Positions 27,031-36,886 are shown, counted from the stretch's first letter. The stretch is 64,000 nt of DNA from Cupriavidus pauculus (GCF_008801835.1 NZ_VZOW01000002.1:326267-390266); one strand, 5' to 3'. Notes: generated by a model from the sequence alone, not told the origin. A program made the numbers and translations.

Positions 27031-30000
27031 ATGACGCCTGAAACGGCCGCGCCCCCTTCGAACCTATCGCCGCAGGCCCACAACGGGCGCTGGCGTCCGC
27101 CGATCGTGGCGGCGCTGGGATTCTTCGCGCTGGCCTCGGCCGGCATCTGGCTGGCCCGCATGCCGCACAACGCCGCCGCCCTGTGGCTGGCCAACGCATT
27201 CGGGCTGGGGCTGATGCTGCATCATCCGCGCCGCGCCGCCCCGGCGCTGCTGGCCGCGATGCTGGCGGCCAACGTCGTGGCCGACCTGATCGCCGGCTAT
27301 GGCATTGGCGTGGCGCTGCTGCTGTCGATCGCCAACGGGCTGGAAATCGGCTGCTCGGCACTGCTGCTGTGGAGCATGGCAGGACGCGGCGCAGTCGGCC
27401 GTGGCGCCTCGCTGACGTCGTTCGCGCTGACGCTGGGGATTGCGGCCGCCGTGGGCCCCGCGGCGGGCGGCCTGCTGGGCGCGTGGGTCCTTGCGGATGC
27501 CTATGGCGGGTCGTTTGCCCCGATCTGGTGGACCTGGTGGAACGCCGGCGCCATCGGCATGGTGTTGCTGCTGCCGCTGATGGTGTCGTTCTCGCCCGAG
27601 CGCCTGCGCGCCTCGCGGCAGCGTCCGCTGCTGTTCCGCCTGACCGCGCTGTTCGCGCTTTGCGTGGGCATCGGCAGCGGCGCGATCAGCGCGGGACACG
27701 ACCCATTCGTGGTGATGTCCCTGCCGCTGGTGATCGTGGCGCTGGCCAGCAACCCGTTCGCCACCGCATTACTGACGCTGCTGTCGATGATTGCGACCGA
27801 AATGGTGGCGCTGTCTTTCGGGCTGCCGTTGCTGGCGTCGCGCTCGGTGCCACTTTCGGGTGCGCTGCTGATGGTGTTTCCGATCTGCATCGCGTTCATG
27901 ACCGAGCAGAACCGCGAGAGCAGGCTCCAGTTGCGCAGCAGCGAGCGGCGTTTTCGCCAGGCGCTCGAACATTCGGCCATCGGCATGGCGCTGGTGACGC
28001 TCGACGGCCGCTGGCAACTGGTCAACCGCGCCATGGTCGACCTGCTCGGCTATAGCGCCGAAGAACTGAGCGACCTGCCATTCCAGTTGATGACGCACCC
28101 GGACGACCTCGCCGCGGACCTGCGCCAGGTGGAACGGCTGCTGTCCGGCGAGATCGATTCCTACCGCATGGAAAAGCGCTATCGCCACAAGGACGGCCAC
28201 TATCTGTGGGCGCTGCTGGCGGTGTCGCTGGTGCGCGACGAGCACACGGGCGAACCGCACCACTTCATTTCGCAGGTCGAGGACATCCACATGCGCAAGC
28301 TGGCGCAGGAACAACTCGAACAGTTGACGCGGCGCACGCAATTGGCCGTGGAAGCGGCCGGCGTGGGCATCTGGGAATGGGATTTCACGCACGCCGCGAT
28401 CACCTGGGATGCGCGCATGCATGCGCTGCACGGCACGCCGCCGGAGCTGGGGCCGCCCACGCTGGCGCAATGGATCGCGATGCTTCATCCCGAGGACATC
28501 AGCCGCGTCAGCGCGGAAATGCGTGAAGCGATCCGCGGCGTGCGCCGCTTCGACACCGAATACCGCGTCGTGCGTCCCACCGGCGAGATCCGCCACGTGC
28601 GCGCAATGGCCACCACGTCGCGCCACGAGGACGACTCCACGCGCGCCCTGGTCGGCACGAACTGGGACATCACCGAGCAGCGCAACCTCACGCGCGCGCT
28701 GTTCGAGGAAAAGGAACGGCTGCACATCACGCTGCGCTCGATCGGCGACGCGGTGATCTGCACCGACCGCATGATGCGCGTCACGTTCATGAATCCGATT
28801 GCCGAGCAGTTGACCGGCTGGAGCATGGACGCGGCGATGGGCCAGACGCTGGATCAGGTGTTCCGCATCGTCGACGAAGACACCGACCTGACCATTCCGA
28901 GCCCGGTCGAGCAATGCCTGGAAACGCTGCGCCCCGCCTATCTGCAGGAAGGCGCGGTGCTGCAGAGCCTGACCGGCGAGCGCCACGACGTGCAGGATTC
29001 CGCCGCGCCGGTGCTGGCCAACGACGGCAGCGTGCTGGGCGCGGTGCTGGTGTTCCAGGACATCACCACGTCGCGCGCGTTGCAGCGCGAGCTCGCGCAT
29101 TCGGCCACGCACGATGCGCTGACCGGGCTGCCCAATCGCGCCTGGTTCGAAAAGCGGCTGCGTGAAGCCTGCGAGCAGGCGCGCCTGCACGACCATCGCG
29201 CCGCGCTGTGCTTTATCGACCTGGACCGCTTCAAGATCGTCAACGACACCGCGGGCCATGGCGCGGGCGACGTGCTGCTGCGCGAACTGGGCTATGTGAT
29301 CCGCCATCAGGTGCGTCCCGACGAACTGCTGGCGCGGCTGGGCGGCGACGAGTTCGCGCTGCTGCTCAAGGACTGCACCGTCGAACACGCCGAACTGGTG
29401 TGCCAGAAGGTGATCGATTCGGTGCGCGAGCGGCGCTTTCCGTGGAACGGCCGCGTCTACGACGTGGGCGCCAGCATCGGCATCGCCGCCATCGACAGCG
29501 ACGTGCCGCCGGTCAGCGAACTGATGAGCCGCGCCGATGTGGCGTGCTACGCGGCCAAGGCGGCCGGACGCAATCGCGTGTCCGTATATCGCCGCGACGA
29601 AAGCGATGCGCGGCGTCACCACCGCGAACTGGAAGTGGCCGCGGGCATTCACTCGGCGCTGGAAGCCAACCGCTTCCGCCTGTATGCGCAGGAGATCCGC
29701 TCGCTGCATCCCGGCGCGGACGACGCCCGTCACGTGGAAATCCTGGTGCGCATGGTCGACGAGCAGGGCCTGCTGATCATGCCCGGCGCGTTTATTCCGG
29801 CCGCCGAACGCTACGACCTGATGGGCCATATCGATCGCTGGGTGGATCCGCAACGTGCTGCATCAGTACGGCGAACGTCTGGCGCGCGTGACGGGGCTGT
29901 CGGTGTCGATCAACCTGTCGGCCAATTCGCTTGGCGAGCCGTTCCTGTTGCCGTTCCTGCACGCCGCGCTCGACGATTCCGTGCTGCCGGCCAACCGCAT

Positions 30001-30412
30001 CCGGCTGGAAATCACCGAAACCGCGCTGATCAACAACATGACCGCCGCCAGCCGCGTGGTGGCCGAGATGCGCAGCGCCGGCTGCACCGTGGCGCTCGAC
30101 GACTTCGGCTCGGGGCTGTCGTCGTTCGCCTATCTGAAGCAGTTCCCGGTCGACTATCTGAAGATCGACGGCAGCTTCATCCGCAATCTGTCCAGCAATG
30201 CGGTCGATCGCGAGATCGTCAGCTCGATCAACGACATCGGCCATCGGCTGGGCGTGCGCACGGTGGCCGAGTGGGTCGAGGACGAAAGCACGCTGCACAC
30301 GCTGCGCGCCATCGGGGTGGACTACGCGCAAGGCTATGCGATCGGCAAGCCGATGCCGCTGGAAGCCTTTCTCGACATTTGCGAGAGCGCCCCGACCCGC
30401 CTCGGCGCCTGA
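27031..30412 (+). pseudogene. MASE1-PAS-PAS-PAS-GGDEF-EAL protein, frameshifted in EAL
   Basis: From ATG 27031 the frame encodes MASE1 (about residues 20-295), three PAS domains (305-425, 432-555, 560-685), a GGDEF domain with an intact GGDEF motif at 771-775, and the start of EAL with EIL at 903-905. At 29844 one extra G shifts the frame. The rest of the EAL domain (INLSAN, LEITETAL, LDDFGSGLSSFAYLKQ, LKIDGSFI) continues in the next frame up to the stop at 30412. Removing one base restores a 1126-residue protein exactly. As read, the domain would be cut and a nonsense tail run to 30576. It is therefore a broken, sequencing-error or phase-variable c-di-GMP cyclase/phosphodiesterase. Confidence 0.85.
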
Positions 30413-30500
30413 ACGTCAGTGCGCCCGAGCGCGGGCGCGTCGCCCTCCGCATCATGCCGCGCGCCACGCGACGCGCATCCGCCATCACATCGCTCCACAA

Positions 30501-30528
30501 CGCCGTTCGGAAATCCGGACGGCGTTTT
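30501..30528 (+). terminator. Rho-independent terminator after the GGDEF/EAL gene
   Basis: A 10-bp stem with one mismatch (30501-30510 with 30515-30524), a 4-nt AAAT loop and then TTTT. It separates the GGDEF/EAL gene from dctA. Confidence 0.85.
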
Positions 30529-30535
30529 GCCCGCA

Positions 30536-30553
30536 CGTTCGGATTGCCGAACG
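30536..30553. promoter_or_regulatory. Possible DctD upstream activating sequence
   Basis: A 7-bp perfect inverted repeat (CGTTCGG-ATTG-CCGAACG) lies about 70 bp upstream of the sigma-54 promoter of dctA. This is the expected position for a DctD enhancer site. No second copy was seen nearby. Confidence 0.4.
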
Positions 30554-30623
30554 ACCCCTTATCGGGCACATCGTAAATCCCTTTGTATTCATCGACTTAC
30601 ATCTGCATCCAGACGTGCGGCGG

Positions 30624-30640
30624 CTGGCACGCGTCGTGCA
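30624..30640 (+). promoter_or_regulatory. Sigma-54 promoter of dctA
   Basis: CTGGCACG-N4-GTGCA matches the sigma-54 consensus (TGGCACG-N4-TTGC) except for one base in the -12 box. GG and GC are spaced correctly. The start would be near 30651, giving a leader of about 85 nt. It fits with the DctB-DctD system encoded downstream. Confidence 0.7.
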
Positions 30641-30735
30641 ATTCAGGCGGCCGCCGCAGGCACACGATCCGTCCGCTGAGGCAGGCAGCCATTGCCGCGC
30701 AGGACGGGCTCAGTACAAAGGAGGATGTACCCACG

Positions 30736-32043
30736 ATGACAAAACGACTGCCAACCCTGATTTTCATTGCGATGCTGCTGGGCGTGATCGTCGGCAGCGC
30801 CGCGCACAACATGGCGCCGGACGCGGCCACCGCGAAATCGATCGCCGACCATCTGTCGATCCTGACCGACGTCTTCCTGCGGATGATCAAGATGATCATC
30901 GGCCCGCTGGTGTTTGCCACGCTGGTGTCCGGCATCGCCAGCATGGGCGACGGCAAGACCGTGGGCCGCATCGGCCTGAAGGCGATGGCATGGTTCATGG
31001 CCGCGTCGATCACGTCGCTGCTGCTGGGCCTGGTGATGGCCAACCTGCTGGCGCCGGGACATGGCATGAACCTGCCGCTGCCGCCCGCCGATGCCGCGTC
31101 CAACCTGAAGACCGGCGCGCTGAACCTGCGCGACTTCGTCGCCCACATGTTCCCGAAGAGCTTTGCCGAGGCGATGGCCACCAACGAGGTGCTGCAGATC
31201 GTGGTGTTCTCGCTGTTCTTCGGCTTCGCGCTGGGCACGCTCAAGGACGGCGTGGGCAAGCCGGTGCTGGCCACCATCGACGGGCTGGGCCACATCATGC
31301 TCAAGGTCACCAACTATGTGATGGCGTTTGCGCCGCTGGGCGTGTTCGGCGCCGTGGCCGCCGTGATCACCGCCCAGGGCCTGGGCGTGCTGGTGGTCTA
31401 CGCCAAGTTGCTGGGCAGCGTGTACCTGTCGCTGGCGCTGTTGTGGATCGCGCTGATCGCCGGGGGCTACTTCTTCCTGGGCCGCGACATCTTCAGGCTG
31501 ATCCGCCAGCTGCGCGCGCCGCTGATGATCGGCTTCGCCACGGCCAGCAGCGAATCGGCCTATCCGAAGGTGATCGACCAGCTCAACCGTTTCGGCGTGA
31601 AATCGCGCATCACCAATTTCGTGCTGCCGCTGGGCTATTCGTTCAATCTGGACGGATCGATCATGTACACGTCGTTCGCCGCGCTGTTCGTGGCGCAGGT
31701 CTACGGCATCCACCTGTCGCTGACGCAGCAGATCACGATGTTGCTGGTGCTGCTGGTGACCAGCAAGGGTATCGCCGGCGTGCCACGCGCGTCGCTGGTG
31801 GTGGTGGCAGCCGTGCTGCCGATGTTCGGACTGCCCGAGGCCGGCATCCTGCTGGTGCTCGGCATCGACCATATCCTCGATATGGGCCGCACCGTAACCA
31901 ATGTGCTTGGCAATGCCATTGCCACGACCGTTGTCGCCAAAAGCGAGAACGCGATTGGCGCGCCGGAACTATCGGACGAGGCCGACACCTCCGAAGACAG
32001 TAGCGCCGGCCTGACACCCGTTCAGGCGCTGGCCAGCAAGTAA
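30736..32043 (+). CDS. dctA: C4-dicarboxylate:cation symporter DctA
   Basis: A 435-residue inner-membrane symporter of the DAACS family. It has about eight transmembrane helices and the re-entrant signature ATASSESAYPKVID and NLDGSIMYTSFAALFVAQ, which carry the substrate and cation sites. It takes up succinate, malate and fumarate in related bacteria. ATG 30736 gives the conserved MTKRLPTLIFIAMLLGVIVG start and follows an AGGAGG site by 11 nt. An in-frame start at 30583 lies upstream of the predicted promoter and is rejected. It is the target of the DctB-DctD pair encoded downstream. Confidence 0.95.
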   Translation: MTKRLPTLIFIAMLLGVIVGSAAHNMAPDAATAKSIADHLSILTDVFLRMIKMIIGPLVFATLVSGIASMGDGKTVGRIGLKAMAWFMAASITSLLLGLVMANLLAPGHGMNLPLPPADAASNLKTGALNLRDFVAHMFPKSFAEAMATNEVLQIVVFSLFFGFALGTLKDGVGKPVLATIDGLGHIMLKVTNYVMAFAPLGVFGAVAAVITAQGLGVLVVYAKLLGSVYLSLALLWIALIAGGYFFLGRDIFRLIRQLRAPLMIGFATASSESAYPKVIDQLNRFGVKSRITNFVLPLGYSFNLDGSIMYTSFAALFVAQVYGIHLSLTQQITMLLVLLVTSKGIAGVPRASLVVVAAVLPMFGLPEAGILLVLGIDHILDMGRTVTNVLGNAIATTVVAKSENAIGAPELSDEADTSEDSSAGLTPVQALASK

Positions 32044-32062
32044 GCTGCGCCAGGCGTGCCAG

Positions 32063-32095
32063 GGCCCGGCTGCCGATCAGGCGGCCGGGCCTTTT
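32063..32095 (+). terminator. Terminator after dctA
   Basis: A GC-rich stem (32063-32074 with 32080-32091) of 11-12 pairs, with one wobble and a 5-nt loop, is followed by TTTT. It separates dctA from dctB, so dctBD has its own promoter. Confidence 0.85.
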
Positions 32096-32321
32096 CGCGT
32101 TTACAGCGCGGCGCGGAGCGCGGTGCGGCGCATGTCCGCTTGGTTGCCGATCCGGGCGCGATCGTGGCGCCATCGCGTGCCATCGCCGCGCATCGAGACG
32201 CCGCGATGGCTCCGCCGCCGGTCCGTGGATCGGCCGCGGTTAAGGCGAGCCTAATGCGGGGTGTGGTAAAACGTCGCCTTGCTGGTGGCGGTGTAAGCCC
32301 GTAAAAGGGCCTGGACGACGC

Positions 32322-34265
32322 TTGTCGACGAGCAAACTGTCCGATACGCCACCTCCGGCAACGTCCGCATTTCCGAATCCCATGATTGTGTCCCCTTCCG
32401 ACGGCGCGTTGTCGCCGTGGCGCCGCGTTGCCCCGTTTGTCGCCCTGCTCGCGCTGGCCGCCCTGGTCACGGGCGCCGGCTGGCTCGGCTATCGCTATAC
32501 CTTCGACACCGCGCTGGCCCGCCAGGCCGAGCGCGGGCAGGTACAGATGCGGCTCTACGCGCAGGCGCTGGAAAGCGAGCTGGCGCGCTATGACTATGTG
32601 CCAAGCCTGCTTTCGCTCGACGCGCGCATCGACGCGCTCTTGCGCGATCCGCGCTCGCCCGAGCGCGTGGCGCAGGCCAATGCATACCTGGCCGCGCTGA
32701 ACGGCCGCGCCGGCACGCGTGTGGTCTATGTGCTCGATGCCAAGGGCCGCGTGCTGGCGACCAGCAACTATCAGCGCCCCGACAGCTTCCTGGGCGAAGA
32801 CCTGAGCTTCCGCCCGTATTTCCGCAGCGCCATCGAAGGCCAGTTGGGCCGCTTCTACGGCGTGGGCACCACGCGCAGCGAATCGGGCTATTACCTGTCC
32901 GCGCCGCTTGGCGACCGCGACCGGCCGGTGGGCGTGGCAGTGGTCAAGATCGGACTCGAACCGCTCGAAAACCGCTGGCAGGGCAACGACAGCCAGATGC
33001 TGCTGGCCGACGAAAACGGCGTGGTGATCCTGGCCTCCGATCCGTCATGGAAACTGGCCGTGCTGCGTCCGCTGTCGGACGAACAGCGCGCCAGGCTCGA
33101 CCGCAATCTGCAATACAATCGCGCGCCCTTGCCGCAGCTGGCGCTGAGCCTGGTGCGCCCGCTCGCCAACGGGCCGGCCCAGGGCGGCGACGCGCTGGTG
33201 CGTCTGCGCCAGGGCCCGCCGATGCTGGCGCAGCATCTGGCCCTGCCCGGCACCGACTGGGACCTGACGCTGCTGACCAACACCTCGCAGGCGCGCGTGG
33301 CCGCGCTCAACAGCGCGGCGCTGGCCGGCGTGCTGGCCGCCTTCGTGCTGCTGCTGGCCGCCGCGTGGAACGTGCGGCGCCGCATCGCCAGCGAACGGCA
33401 GGCGGCGCGCGCCGCGCTCGAGGCCGCCAACAGCGAGTTGGAGCGCAAGGTGGCCGAGCGCACCGCGGACCTGTCCGCTACCAACCAGCAGTTGCAGGCC
33501 GAGGTCGCCGAACGGATCCGCACCGAAGCGGTGCTGCGTCAGGCGCAGGACGGGCTGCTGCAGGCCGGCAAGCTGGCAGCGGTGGGACAGATGTCCGCCG
33601 GCATCGCGCATGAACTGAACCAGCCGCTGGCGGCCCTGCGCACGCTGTCCGGCAACGCCGAAAAATTCATGGCGCGCGGCGATTACCAGACCGCCCAGGG
33701 CAATCTCGAAAAAATCGTCGGCCTGGTGGAACGGATGGGTCGCATCACCGGCGCGCTCAGGTCCTTCGCGCGCAACCCCGCCGCGGGCCAGCGCCATGCC
33801 GCGCGCCTCGGCGAGGCGGTCGACAATGCGCTGTTCCTGCTGGAAACGCGCGTGGCGGCAATCCGGCCGCGCATCGCACGCGACATCGAGCCACATCTGG
33901 CCGTGGCGTGCGATCCGAATCGTCTGGAACAGGTGCTGGTCAACCTGATCGGCAATGCGCTCGATGCGATCAAGGACCGCCCCGATCCGCAGCTGTCGCT
34001 GCATGCGTATGAAGCGGGCGGCATGGTGCACCTGACCGTGCGCGACAACGGCCCGGGTCTGTCCGAAGCCGCTTTCGCGCGGCTGTTCGAGCCGTTCTTC
34101 ACCACCAAGCCGGCGGGCGAAGGCCTGGGGTTGGGGCTGACGCTGTCGGCCGGCATCCTGAACGAAAACGGCGGCAGCCTGACCGCCATCAACCATCCCG
34201 ACGGTGGCGCGTGTTTCACGCTGGCGCTGCCGCAGGCGCGCGAGGAGCACCGTCATGTCGGCTGA
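32322..34265 (+). CDS. dctB: DctB, C4-dicarboxylate sensor histidine kinase
   Basis: A 647-residue kinase from TTG 32322, or 627 from ATG 32382. The first transmembrane helix is at about 37-59, a periplasmic PDC/dCache sensor at 60-325 (SFRPYFRSAIEGQLGRFYGVGTTRSE) and the second helix near 330-350. A coiled coil leads to the dimerisation domain with His430 in GIAHELNQPLAALRT. The ATPase domain has NALDAI, DNGPGL and GLGLGL motifs. It senses external dicarboxylates and phosphorylates DctD. It overlaps dctD by 11 bp. The start is ambiguous, because neither TTG nor ATG has a strong ribosome site. Confidence 0.93.
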   Translation: MSTSKLSDTPPPATSAFPNPMIVSPSDGALSPWRRVAPFVALLALAALVTGAGWLGYRYTFDTALARQAERGQVQMRLYAQALESELARYDYVPSLLSLDARIDALLRDPRSPERVAQANAYLAALNGRAGTRVVYVLDAKGRVLATSNYQRPDSFLGEDLSFRPYFRSAIEGQLGRFYGVGTTRSESGYYLSAPLGDRDRPVGVAVVKIGLEPLENRWQGNDSQMLLADENGVVILASDPSWKLAVLRPLSDEQRARLDRNLQYNRAPLPQLALSLVRPLANGPAQGGDALVRLRQGPPMLAQHLALPGTDWDLTLLTNTSQARVAALNSAALAGVLAAFVLLLAAAWNVRRRIASERQAARAALEAANSELERKVAERTADLSATNQQLQAEVAERIRTEAVLRQAQDGLLQAGKLAAVGQMSAGIAHELNQPLAALRTLSGNAEKFMARGDYQTAQGNLEKIVGLVERMGRITGALRSFARNPAAGQRHAARLGEAVDNALFLLETRVAAIRPRIARDIEPHLAVACDPNRLEQVLVNLIGNALDAIKDRPDPQLSLHAYEAGGMVHLTVRDNGPGLSEAAFARLFEPFFTTKPAGEGLGLGLTLSAGILNENGGSLTAINHPDGGACFTLALPQAREEHRHVG

Positions 34266-35628
34266 ACCCGTGGCATTGATGCGCGACGACGACGCGACCA
34301 TGGCGGACGCCCCGCAGGCGTTGCGCGTGCTGATCGTCGAAGACGACGCCGATGTGCGGCTGGGCTGCGAGCAGGCGCTCGCGCTCGAAGGCATCGCCAC
34401 GCGCGCGGTGGCCAGCGCGGAAGCGGCGCTGCGTGAGGTTGAAGCCGGCTACGCCGGGATCGTGGTCAGCGATATCCATCTGCCCGGCGCGGACGGCATG
34501 TCGCTGCTGCGCACGCTGGCGGCGCGCGACGCCACGCTACCGGTCATCATGGTCACCGGCCACGGCGATATCACGCTGGCGGTGCAGGCCATGAAGCAAG
34601 GCGCCTACGACTTCCTGGAAAAGCCGTTCTCGCCCGAGCGCCTCGTGGCCACCTGCCGCCGCGCGCTGGAAAAGCGCCGCCTGGCGCTGGAGGTGGCGGA
34701 TCTGCGCGCGCGCCTGGCCGGCCGCGAAGGGCTGGCCGCACGGCTGATCGGCAATTCGCCGGCCATCGAGCGGCTGCGCCAGATGATCGCCGGCCTTGGC
34801 GACACGGCGGCCAACGTGCTGATCCACGGCGAGACCGGCACCGGCAAGGAACTGGTGGCGCGCTGCCTGCACGAAGCCAGCGGCCGGCGCACGCGGCATT
34901 TCGTGCCGATCAACTGCGGTGGCCTGCCCGAGCAGTTGTTCGAGTCGGAGATCTTCGGGCACGAGGCCGGCGCGTTCACGGGCGCGGCCAAGCGGCGAAT
35001 CGGCAAGATCGAACACGCCGAAGGCGGCACGCTGTTTCTCGACGAGATCGAGAGCATGCCCATGCCAATGCAGATCAAGCTGCTGCGCGTACTGCAGGAA
35101 CGCGTGGTGGAGCGGCTCGGCTCAAACCAGCCGGTGCCGGTCAACACGCGCGTGGTGGCCGCCACCAAGGCCGACCTGCGCGCGCTGGCCGACGCCGGCC
35201 AGTTTCGCGCTGATCTCTATTACCGCCTGAATGTGGTCACGCTGGAGTTGCCGCCATTGCGCGAACGCCGCGAGGACGTGCCTTTGCTGTTCGAACATTT
35301 CGTCGCGCAGGCCGCGCTGCGCTTCGAACGCGAAGCGATGCCGGCCACGTCGGCCGAACTGGCCGCGCTGGTGGCATACCCGTGGCCGGGAAATGTGCGC
35401 GAACTGCGAAATCTGGCGGAGCGTCATGTGCTCGGGCTGGGCTGCGATCCGGTGCAGAACACCGCGCCGCCAGCCGCGCTGCCGCTGCCGCGCGCCGTCG
35501 AGCAATTCGAACGCGCGCTGATTGCCGATGCCCTGCGCCGTCACGACGGCAACCTGACGCGCGCCGGCGAGGCGCTGGGCGTGGCCAAAACAACGCTGTT
35601 CGACAAGGTGCGCAAGTACGGCCTGTGA
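34255..35628 (+). CDS. dctD: DctD, sigma-54 response regulator
   Basis: A 457-residue NtrC-family activator. The receiver domain (22-140) has the phosphoacceptor D73 (VVSDIHLPG) and a FLEKPF lysine. The AAA+ domain (165-390) has Walker A GETGTGKE at 192-199, the sigma-54 contact loop GAFTGA at 239-244 and TLFLDEIES Walker B. The Fis-type helix-turn-helix is at 415-457 (RHDGNLTRAGEALGVAKTTL). The ATG 34255 has GAGGAG upstream and overlaps dctB. It should activate dctA from the promoter at 30624. Confidence 0.95.
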   Translation: MSAEPVALMRDDDATMADAPQALRVLIVEDDADVRLGCEQALALEGIATRAVASAEAALREVEAGYAGIVVSDIHLPGADGMSLLRTLAARDATLPVIMVTGHGDITLAVQAMKQGAYDFLEKPFSPERLVATCRRALEKRRLALEVADLRARLAGREGLAARLIGNSPAIERLRQMIAGLGDTAANVLIHGETGTGKELVARCLHEASGRRTRHFVPINCGGLPEQLFESEIFGHEAGAFTGAAKRRIGKIEHAEGGTLFLDEIESMPMPMQIKLLRVLQERVVERLGSNQPVPVNTRVVAATKADLRALADAGQFRADLYYRLNVVTLELPPLRERREDVPLLFEHFVAQAALRFEREAMPATSAELAALVAYPWPGNVRELRNLAERHVLGLGCDPVQNTAPPAALPLPRAVEQFERALIADALRRHDGNLTRAGEALGVAKTTLFDKVRKYGL

Positions 35629-36145
35629 TGACGCACTGCATGATTTCGGTCATCGAGTGTCTCGATCTATCTGCAATGCGTGCGCAAACGCACCCAATGT
35701 ACCAAATGTATGCCAACGGGGAACCCGCCCCGCGCATTGAAGGTCTGTCTCCGGTGCACAACGCCCAAGAGATAAATGTCGGTCGTCATGACATTTTGTC
35801 CACCGATTCGGCTCGATGTTCGTTAAGCAACAAAAGTGTGACGCCATCGTTGGTTTTCCCTCTGGCGGCGCTACACCATGACGCCATACTATTGGCATTG
35901 AGATGACCGGGCGTGAGTGATTGCGTCCGCCAGGCGGCAAAGATCGCCGACATCGAACGTACCGGCCACCTGAAGCCGTTGCTACGTCAACAAGCTGCAA
36001 ATAAATCAACAAGACCGGCCGGGGAGCGGGTCAACATCAGGGTCAGCAACACGGCAGCCCGGTCAATGACTGACGTGGCGCGTCCGAGGGCGCCACACAG
36101 CGTGCAAGTCTCGCTGTGCTGCGGATAAATACTACGGGTGATTGG
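35629..36145. other. Long intergenic region before the HTH gene
   Basis: This 517-bp region between dctD and the HTH protein contains no convincing gene. It is less GC-rich than the flanks. It contains a direct repeat of TGACGCCAT at 35839-35847 and 35879-35887, spaced 40 bp, close to four helical turns. A GATAAA-like -10 lies near 36124, without a good -35. Confidence 0.5.
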
Positions 36146-36745
36146 ATGAAACTGGATCCAGAACTGGCTGAAAAGCCTTACTACAGCACGCGAACAGCGG
36201 CGAAGCTCTTGAACGTATCGCTGGGCACTGTCCAGAAAATGGTGGAACGCGGCGAGCTTGGCGCGTGGAAAACCAATGGCGGACACCGGCGCATTCACAA
36301 GGAAACTGTCCACCGTCTGCTGGCAAACCGGCAGGTTCCCGATACCACCATCGAGCACAACCTCGACCTGGTGGTCTTCCACCCCAACCATACCGAAGCG
36401 CAGCGCATCAGCGCCCAGTTGGGCAAGTGGTCGCTGCCGTTGAAAACCCAGGTGCTCGAGGACGTCGTGGATACCGTGATCACATCGGTCGATGCGCGGC
36501 CGCGCGTGGTGCTCTACTACGTAGAAGAACTGAACGACGCGGAATCGGCCACGATCGAGAAGCTGCAGAATTTCTTCTCGCGGCAACGCGTGATCTTCGC
36601 GGTCATCACCAATCGCCAGGCCTATGACGGCGTGGCCGATGCACTGCAGCAATGGGGCATCATGGTGTTCCTGAAGACGCCGTCGCTGGAAGAGATCAAA
36701 GGCTTTCTGCGCGCGCAGCTGATGATGGGACGCGCCGGCGCGTAG
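36146..36745 (+). CDS. Excisionase-type HTH protein with receiver-like C-terminus
   Basis: A 199-residue protein. Residues 10-60 are an excisionase/MerR-like helix-turn-helix (YYSTRTAAKLLNVSLGTVQKMVERGELGAWKTNGGHRRI). Residues 70-190 have the alternating beta/alpha pattern of a response-regulator receiver (LDLVVFHPNHTEAQRIS, VVLYYVEELNDAESATI, RVIFAVITNR, GIMVFLKTPSLEEI). The fold is inferred; the usual DD pair and phosphoacceptor aspartate are not evident, so it may be a pseudo-receiver. ATG 36146 is chosen; the ribosome site is weak. It is followed by a strong terminator and stands alone. Its target is unknown. Confidence 0.75.
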   Translation: MKLDPELAEKPYYSTRTAAKLLNVSLGTVQKMVERGELGAWKTNGGHRRIHKETVHRLLANRQVPDTTIEHNLDLVVFHPNHTEAQRISAQLGKWSLPLKTQVLEDVVDTVITSVDARPRVVLYYVEELNDAESATIEKLQNFFSRQRVIFAVITNRQAYDGVADALQQWGIMVFLKTPSLEEIKGFLRAQLMMGRAGA

Positions 36746-36770
36746 CCCACGGCAATTCCCCGACATGGCA

Positions 36771-36799
36771 CGGCCCGGACCTACCTCCGGGCCGTTTTT
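36771..36799 (+). terminator. Terminator after the HTH gene
   Basis: A perfect 9-bp stem (CGGCCCGGA with TCCGGGCCG), a 6-nt loop and TTTTT. It ends 54 bp after the HTH stop. Confidence 0.92.
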
Positions 36800-36836
36800 C
36801 CATGGGCGGCGCTTAATGTGGCGTTAATCCGGGGAC

Positions 36837-36886
36837 GTCGATCGGGGAAGTCGATCGGGACATAGGTTGAGTGACGTCGATCCGGG
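36837..36886. repeat. Iterated GTCGATC repeats
   Basis: Three direct copies of a GTCGATC(C)GGG motif start at 36837, 36850 and 36876, at spacings of 13 and 26 bp. An inverted GATCGACGTC follows at about 36894. They lie in the convergent region between the HTH and ornithine cyclodeaminase genes. Function unknown. Confidence 0.5.

Noticed and set aside
27769..29853. 694-codon minus-strand frame antisense to the GGDEF/EAL gene
   Set aside because: No domains seen. The plus strand carries PAS and GGDEF motifs throughout.
30417..30576. Tail of the GGDEF frame after the frameshift as a genuine C-terminus
   Set aside because: The out-of-frame sequence is low-complexity and Arg-rich, and the true EAL sequence continues in the neighbouring frame.
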